This document shows, piece after piece, positions 59,516-64,000 of a DNA stretch of 64,000 nt. Positions within the stretch are counted from its first letter, which is position 1; each line of letters begins with the position of its first letter. The stretch is from Bacteroidales bacterium UBA5515 (lineage in GTDB: Bacteria > Bacteroidota > Bacteroidia > Bacteroidales > P3), in assembly GCA_002423895.1 (NCBI GenBank), contig DIOL01000012.1:183430-247429 (forward strand), in the 5' to 3' direction. A model generated the notes under the pieces. It worked only from the letters and a program-made list of their open reading frames with translations, did no database searches and was not told the DNA's origin. The position numbers were made by a program, and so were the translations under genes.

Positions 59516-59773
59516 ATGGAAAATGATTTAACTAAAGCCCAAAATATTGGAAAAGAAACTGCTCGAAAACTAAATGAGGTTGGAATAGATTTCTATGAAA
59601 CTTTAGTACATTTAGGCACTGAACAAGCGTTTAGAAAGTTAAAATCAAAAGATCCAAATACCTGTATAAACCTTCTATATTCAATTGAAGGAGCTATTGA
59701 GGGCGTTAAATGGAACGCAATTCCTAAAGAAAGAAAATTAGAACTAACTGAATTTTTTAGAAATAATAGTTGA
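59516..59773 (+). CDS. TfoX/Sxy C-terminal domain protein
   Basis: The 85-residue protein starts at ATG 59516; an in-frame TTG at 59507 would add three residues. The whole protein matches the TfoX C-terminal domain: AQNIGKETARKLNEVGIDFYETLVHLGTEQAFRKLK, then LLYSIEGAIEGVKWNAIPKERKLELTEF, a helix-hairpin-helix-like fold. The N-terminal TfoX domain is absent. It follows EF-G2 by 15 bp. Its role is unknown; in enterics the full protein affects competence. Confidence 0.85.
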   Translation: MENDLTKAQNIGKETARKLNEVGIDFYETLVHLGTEQAFRKLKSKDPNTCINLLYSIEGAIEGVKWNAIPKERKLELTEFFRNNS

Positions 59774-59793
59774 TAATCGTATCAAAAACTATT

Positions 59794-59823
59794 AAAGGGA
59801 TTCAAATATGGATCCCTTTTTTA
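59794..59823 (+). terminator. Rho-independent terminator
   Basis: AAAGGGAT (59794-59801) pairs with ATCCCTTT (59812-59819), and a T-run follows. It ends the EF-G2/TfoX-C transcript. Confidence 0.85.
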
Positions 59824-59909
59824 TTCATTTGTCGATAAAATTAATATTCTCATCGTATAAATAGAGTAGTTTAATCGGTTTTTACTTGTTCCTTTTATCA
59901 ATAAATCAA

Positions 59910-59917
59910 TATCTTTG
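59910..59917 (+). promoter_or_regulatory. -7 promoter box for the LiaF-like/LytTR pair
   Basis: TATCTTTG is preceded by CTTG at 59885-59888 and lies 19 bp before the start at 59936. Confidence 0.6.
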
Positions 59918-59935
59918 CCGAAAAAATAAACAGCC

Positions 59936-60703
59936 ATGAAAGAACAAGAAAAATGTAAATCAAATTCCAGTTTCGGAATATTTGTAGGTATAATCCTAAT
60001 AAGCGGAGGATTAATTTACCTTCTTAATAATTTAGGTTATGTTGAGAAATCAATAATAGAAATAGTTATAACATTTCCTATGCTACTACTTTTACTGTCT
60101 CTTTATTGGATTTTTAGAAAACATTTCTTTTGGGGATTTTTAGGAGTATTAACATCATTGATTTTCCTAGTTCCTAAAGTATCTACCTTTTATCCTAATT
60201 TAATTACTTTCCCATTCGAAAATTTAACACTCGAAAACACAATCTTACCTATCCTATTCATTTTATTTGGAATAGCAATAATATCAAAAGTAGTTTCAAA
60301 ACCAAAGAAATATGATAAGGAATATGAATTTTTTGAATCTTTAAGAGAGAATAATTTTATTCAAAAGCTATTCTCAGGAAAAAATGTTATCTTTGGCTCT
60401 TCAAAAAATATGGTTATTGCTCCATTATTTAAAGGGACAGAAATAAACACAGTGTTTGGAGGAGCAATATTAGACCTTCGCAAAACAGATATAGAAGAAG
60501 GTGAAACAATAGTTGAAGTGAATGTTGTATTTGGAGGGGTTGAAATATATGTGCCTTCTAATTGGGAGATAGTTATAAACACAACTAGTATCTTAGGAGC
60601 AACTGAGGATAAAAGATTCTATACAGATGAAAAAACATTCTCAAATAAAAAACTAATAATAAAAGGTTCCTGTATTTTTGGAGGAGTAGAAATTAAAAAT
60701 TAA
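59936..60703 (+). CDS. LiaF-like membrane protein (cell-envelope stress family)
   Basis: The 255-residue protein has four short N-terminal helices (about 15-140). Its C-terminal beta domain (about 160-255) repeats TVFGGAILDLRKTDIEEG, VNVVFGGVEIYVPSNWEI and GSCIFGGVEIKN, a signature of the LiaF/DUF2154 C-terminal domain. Relatives sense envelope stress and modulate a partner regulator. The gene right after it codes for a membrane LytTR regulator, so the two probably form a sensor-regulator pair. Confidence 0.85.
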   Translation: MKEQEKCKSNSSFGIFVGIILISGGLIYLLNNLGYVEKSIIEIVITFPMLLLLLSLYWIFRKHFFWGFLGVLTSLIFLVPKVSTFYPNLITFPFENLTLENTILPILFILFGIAIISKVVSKPKKYDKEYEFFESLRENNFIQKLFSGKNVIFGSSKNMVIAPLFKGTEINTVFGGAILDLRKTDIEEGETIVEVNVVFGGVEIYVPSNWEIVINTTSILGATEDKRFYTDEKTFSNKKLIIKGSCIFGGVEIKN

Positions 60704-60720
60704 GACTAGAATAGAAATAG

Positions 60721-61317
60721 ATGTTTGAAAATAAACGTACTATATTCATAATAATAGGTTTTCTTATTATATGGTCATTAATGGTTTCTTGTCTATTAGG
60801 ATTCCTTACAAAAGAAAATCTATTATTCCTTTTTAGTATTAGTTTTTTAAGTTTTGGAATCTTTGCCTATCTTCTTCAGTTTTTATTAAACAAAAACTTC
60901 TTCAGGCAAGAAGAACAATGTGAAATAGAAGAAATAAAAGAAGAGAAGGACAATATTGAAGAAAAAGATTTAATTAAAGAAGAAGAATATATAGAAAGAA
61001 TAAGTGTTAAAACAGGACAAAAGCTTGATGTATTAATTCTTAAAGATATTATGTTCTTTCAGTCAAATGGAGACTACGTTTCAATATATTCGAGAGAAAA
61101 TGTTTACCTAAAAGAGCAAACGATGAAGTATTTTGAAAAGAATCTCCCACCAAAACAATTTATAAGAATACATCGTTGTTACATTGTAAATATTGATTTT
61201 ATAAGTAGTATACAAAACTACAAGAAAAATCAGTTTAAGATTAAACTCAAAAATAACTATGAATTAAAAGCAAGTCAAACTGGCTATAATTTGTTGAAGG
61301 AAAGATTATCAATTTAA
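60721..61317 (+). CDS. Membrane-anchored LytTR family transcriptional regulator
   Basis: The 198-residue protein has two N-terminal helices (about 8-30 and 36-55), a Glu/Lys-rich linker (62-90) and a LytTR DNA-binding domain (about 95-198). That domain contains ILKDIMFFQSNGDYVSIYS, FIRIHRCYIVNIDFI and the ELKASQTGYNLLKERL end. It has no receiver domain, so control is likely through the membrane part or the LiaF-like neighbour, 17 bp upstream. Confidence 0.9.
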   Translation: MFENKRTIFIIIGFLIIWSLMVSCLLGFLTKENLLFLFSISFLSFGIFAYLLQFLLNKNFFRQEEQCEIEEIKEEKDNIEEKDLIKEEEYIERISVKTGQKLDVLILKDIMFFQSNGDYVSIYSRENVYLKEQTMKYFEKNLPPKQFIRIHRCYIVNIDFISSIQNYKKNQFKIKLKNNYELKASQTGYNLLKERLSI

Positions 61318-61328
61318 GATAATCTTTT
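61301..61328 (+). terminator. Rho-independent terminator overlapping the LytTR stop
   Basis: AAAGATTATC (61301-61310) pairs with GATAATCTTT (61318-61327), and T residues follow. The TAA stop lies in the loop. Confidence 0.8.
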
Positions 61329-61465
61329 TTTATTTTATTATTAATTAGTGTGTTTCAAGATTAAATAAATTTTTAATCAGTTTGATAATCCAATATTTTA
61401 ACAGTTAAAAGAGTTTAAATAGTCAAATTTTTAAAGAGATATTTAGTGATATTATTTTTTTATCG

Positions 61466-61473
61466 TATTTTTG
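61466..61473 (+). promoter_or_regulatory. -7 promoter box for the rnf operon
   Basis: TATTTTTG lies 38 bp before rnfB. Confidence 0.55.
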
Positions 61474-61511
61474 TCGATTGTAATTTTAAAGAAACCTAAG
61501 TTTAAATTATT

Positions 61512-62375
61512 ATGTCAATTATTATTTACTCTGTTTTGGTGTTAGTTTTAACCGGTGTAATATCTGCCGTTATTCTTTATTTTGTAGCTCAAAAATTCAA
61601 AATTGTTGAAGATCCCCGTATTGATTTGGTTGTTGAAAAGCTTCCAGGTGCAAATTGTGGTGGATGCGGTTTTGCAGGATGTCGTTCACTTGCTGAAGCA
61701 ATTGTAAAAGCTGAATCACTTGAAACTTTACGTTGTCCAGTAGGAGGAGATAAAGTAAGTAAAGAAATTGCAAATCTATTGGGATTGGAAGCTGTTGAAG
61801 CAGATCCTCAGGTTGCAGTTATTCGTTGTAATGGTGGAAAAATAAATACAACATCGAAAGTACAATATGAAGGAGTTCAAGATTGTTTGTATGCTCACCT
61901 TAATATGTCTTCTGAAGGAGGTTGCCCTAATGGTTGTTTAGGTTTGGGGAATTGTGTAGGTGTTTGTGCATTTGATGCTATAAAAATTGACTCAAAAAGT
62001 GGATTACCAGTTGTTGATGAAGAAAAATGTGTTGCATGTGGACTTTGTGTTAAAACTTGTCCAAGACATGTAATTGAATTAAGAAACAAAGGAATTAAAA
62101 ATAGAAGAGTTTTTGTTAGCTGTGTCAATACTGAAAAAGGTGCACTTGCAAAGAAAAATTGTAATGTATCCTGTATTGGTTGTGGAAAATGTGAAAAGGT
62201 TTGTGAATTTGATGCAATTAAAATAGAAAATAATTTAGCATACATTGATTTCAATAAATGCAGGTTATGTCGCAAATGTGTTCAAGAATGTCCTACTGGA
62301 GCAATTCAGGAAGTTAATTTCCCTCCAAGAAAGGAAAAATCAACTGTTGAACAGACTGAAACAATTCAAAATTAA
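61512..62375 (+). CDS. rnfB: Rnf complex iron-sulfur subunit RnfB
   Basis: The 287-residue protein has an N-terminal membrane helix (IIYSVLVLVLTGVISAVILYFV) and then the [4Fe-4S] binding GANCGGCGFAGC. Further Cys motifs follow: CPNGCLGLGNCVGVC, CVACGLCVKTCP, CIGCGKCEKVC and CRLCRKCVQECP. RnfB takes electrons from ferredoxin into the membrane Rnf complex, which pumps Na+ or H+ while reducing NAD+. It is first in the operon. Confidence 0.95.
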   Translation: MSIIIYSVLVLVLTGVISAVILYFVAQKFKIVEDPRIDLVVEKLPGANCGGCGFAGCRSLAEAIVKAESLETLRCPVGGDKVSKEIANLLGLEAVEADPQVAVIRCNGGKINTTSKVQYEGVQDCLYAHLNMSSEGGCPNGCLGLGNCVGVCAFDAIKIDSKSGLPVVDEEKCVACGLCVKTCPRHVIELRNKGIKNRRVFVSCVNTEKGALAKKNCNVSCIGCGKCEKVCEFDAIKIENNLAYIDFNKCRLCRKCVQECPTGAIQEVNFPPRKEKSTVEQTETIQN

Positions 62376-62388
62376 TTTAGAAGCATAA

Positions 62389-63726
62389 ATGACCATGAAA
62401 ACATTCAATAAAGGTGGAGTTCACCCTCAAGAAAATAAATTATCTAATGATTCTGCAATAGAAGTTTTTCCACTACCTAAACAAGCAGTTGTTTTTGTTT
62501 CTCAACATTTGGGAGCACCCTCAACTTTGGTTGTTCAAAAAGGAGATAAGGTTAAAGTAGGACAGCTAATAGCAAAAGCAGAACAGTTTATTTGTGCTAA
62601 TACTCATTCTCCATATTCAGGAACTGTTACAAAAATAGATCTTGCTGCTGATTTTACTGGGTATAAAAAACTTGCTGTATATATTGATGTAGAAGGAGAT
62701 GAATGGATGGAGGGAATTGATACATCTAATGATATTATTAGAGATATTAAACTTGATTCTGCTCAAATTATTGATAAAATAAAAGAAATGGGAATTGTTG
62801 GCTTAGGTGGAGCAGCTTTTCCAACCCATATTAAATACATGCTTCCTCAAGGAAAGAAAGCAGACTATTTAATTATTAATGCTGTTGAATGTGAACCATA
62901 TCTTACTTCTGACTACAGGCTTATGAAAGAAAAAGCTGAAGAAAGTTTGATAGGAATTGAAATATTGAAAAAAACATTAAATGTTGATAAAGCATTTGTA
63001 GGTATTGAAGCAAATAAACCAGATGCAATTGAACATTTTACTCAATTATCAAAAAATTATAAAGGAATAGATATTGTTCCATTAAAAACAAAATATCCAC
63101 AAGGAGCTGAAAAACAATTGATTTATGCTCTTACCAAAAGACAGGTTCCAAGTGGAAAACTTCCAATAGAAGTTGGTTGTGTTGTAAATAATATTGGTAC
63201 TGCACAAGCTGTTTATAATGCTGTTCAAAAGAACATGCCATTAGTTCAAAACATTCTTACTTTAACAGGGAAGAATGTAAAACAAAGGAAAAATTTATTG
63301 GTTAGAGTAGGAACACCACTTCAATCTGTAATTGATTATTGTGGAGGATTACCTGAAGATACTGGCAAAATCATAAGTGGAGGACCAATGATGGGAAAAG
63401 CCATTTCTGATCTTTCCGCTCCAACTGTAAAAACAACTTCTGCACTTCTTTTAATGTCAAAAAAAGAATCTTCTCGTAAAGAAGAAACAAATTGTTTGCG
63501 TTGTGGAAAATGTGTAAAAGTTTGTCCAATGGGATTAGAACCAATAAAAATTGCTCAATTAGCAGAAAATCGACTTTGGGAAGATACTGAAAAAGCTTAT
63601 GCTATGGATTGTATTGAATGTGGTTCATGCCACTTTACATGTCCTGCAGGAAGACCATTATTAGATTTAATGCGAGTTTCAAAAAATCATATCGGAGATT
63701 TAAGACGTCAAAGAGCACAAAGATAA
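62389..63726 (+). CDS. rnfC: Rnf complex subunit RnfC
   Basis: The 445-residue peripheral NADH-binding subunit opens with TFNKGGVHPQENK. It has the NuoF-like GIVGLGGAAFPTHIK, INAVECEPYLTSDYRLM, YPQGAEKQLIY and GTAQAVYNAV. C-terminal [4Fe-4S] motifs are CLRCGKCVKVCPMGLEP and CIECGSCHFTCPAGRPL. The ATG at 62395 is an alternative start. It follows rnfB by 13 bp. Confidence 0.95.
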   Translation: MTMKTFNKGGVHPQENKLSNDSAIEVFPLPKQAVVFVSQHLGAPSTLVVQKGDKVKVGQLIAKAEQFICANTHSPYSGTVTKIDLAADFTGYKKLAVYIDVEGDEWMEGIDTSNDIIRDIKLDSAQIIDKIKEMGIVGLGGAAFPTHIKYMLPQGKKADYLIINAVECEPYLTSDYRLMKEKAEESLIGIEILKKTLNVDKAFVGIEANKPDAIEHFTQLSKNYKGIDIVPLKTKYPQGAEKQLIYALTKRQVPSGKLPIEVGCVVNNIGTAQAVYNAVQKNMPLVQNILTLTGKNVKQRKNLLVRVGTPLQSVIDYCGGLPEDTGKIISGGPMMGKAISDLSAPTVKTTSALLLMSKKESSRKEETNCLRCGKCVKVCPMGLEPIKIAQLAENRLWEDTEKAYAMDCIECGSCHFTCPAGRPLLDLMRVSKNHIGDLRRQRAQR

Positions 63727-63748
63727 ATTTCAAATTTCAAGATTTATA

Positions 63749-64000
63749 ATGAAATCAGTTAAACATATACTTTTTCTTTGTTTTACTTTTTGTTTTGCAA
63801 GTGTTTTTGCTCAACAGGGAGGAAAAGAAATATATGTTGATAAGGTAAACGATTTCATTTTAACTTATCCTGACGAATGGGATTTGGAACAGGGACAAGA
63901 TGGAGAAATAACAATATATCCTCCTTTTTCAAAGGAAGTTGATGAAGAGAGCTATTCTGAAGAAAATGATGATTCAGATTTAAATGAAAATGAATTAGAA
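63749..64000 (+). CDS. Secreted acidic protein, N-terminal part (cut by window edge)
   Basis: 84 codons are visible and the frame is open at the edge. A signal peptide (VKHILFLCFTFCFASVFAQQ) leads to KEIYVDKVNDFILTYPDEWDL, a pattern seen at the start of PsbP/DUF1795-like domains. An Asp/Glu-rich stretch (VDEESYSEENDDSDLNE) follows. It starts 22 bp after rnfC, where rnfD would be expected. Confidence 0.6.
   Translation, partial: MKSVKHILFLCFTFCFASVFAQQGGKEIYVDKVNDFILTYPDEWDLEQGQDGEITIYPPFSKEVDEESYSEENDDSDLNENELE

Overview
The window looks like a chromosomal segment of an anaerobic member of the Bacteroidota, most likely an uncultured member of the order Bacteroidales. The DNA is AT-rich. Most genes that need one carry a recognisable TAnnTTTG (-7) Bacteroidota promoter. 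Exported proteins end in type IX secretion (T9SS) sorting domains. Typical lineage proteins are present: an S46 dipeptidyl peptidase, a DUF4294 protein, an HU-HIG DNA-binding protein, the large 500-residue glutamine synthetase and an EF-G2-type elongation factor paralogue. A B12-dependent ribonucleotide reductase, a trimeric [FeFe] hydrogenase and an Rnf complex point to anaerobic, fermentative energy metabolism. Kdo transferase and outer-membrane barrels indicate a Gram-negative envelope.

Layout. 0-6 kb: a cut copper ATPase, a lipocalin, a T9SS cargo protein and glutamine synthetase. 6-12 kb: a secreted DPP11-like peptidase, pheT and two unknown genes. 12-14 kb: mreC and mreD on the minus strand. 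14-24 kb: a plus-strand run with LD-carboxypeptidase, YraN, MerR, ArsC, Ddl, alkaline phosphatase, AhcY, an MsbA-like exporter and an LtaS-like phosphotransferase. 24-30 kb: a minus-strand envelope cluster with a TamA/BamA-like barrel, WaaA, a small barrel and an M14 carboxypeptidase. 31-37 kb: nitroreductase facing a hydCBA operon in which HydB is fused to a GltD-like flavoprotein. 37-39 kb: small genes of little known function. 40-44 kb: a sugar transporter, ClpX, DUF4294 and NlpC/P60. 44-49 kb: an HhH/barrel protein and NrdJ. 49-57 kb: a cyclophilin lipoprotein, PheS, FolB, GalE, an aminotransferase, HU-HIG, a deacetylase, RecX and a serpin-like lipoprotein. 57-61 kb: EF-G2, TfoX-C, a LiaF-like protein and a LytTR regulator. 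61.5-64 kb: the start of an rnf operon.

The most unusual feature is non-coding. Several intergenic regions hold short odd-length palindromic words repeated at near-exact two-helical-turn spacing. Three arrays (1.6, 22.2 and 39.6 kb) carry an ATGSCAT core every 22 bp. The two arrays at 1.6 and 39.6 kb are diverged inverted copies of one ~470 bp segment that includes a promoter. The 22.2 kb array uses a different extended word but shares the same 19 bp leader. A fourth region (54.7-55.0 kb) repeats AGACTWAGTCT every 21 bp beside a 9 bp tandem repeat. A fifth (5.7-5.8 kb) is a GC-rich nested inverted repeat with TAACG words. Each lies about 80-220 bp upstream of a TAnnTTTG promoter. No CRISPR, tRNA, rRNA, transposase or phage gene was seen.
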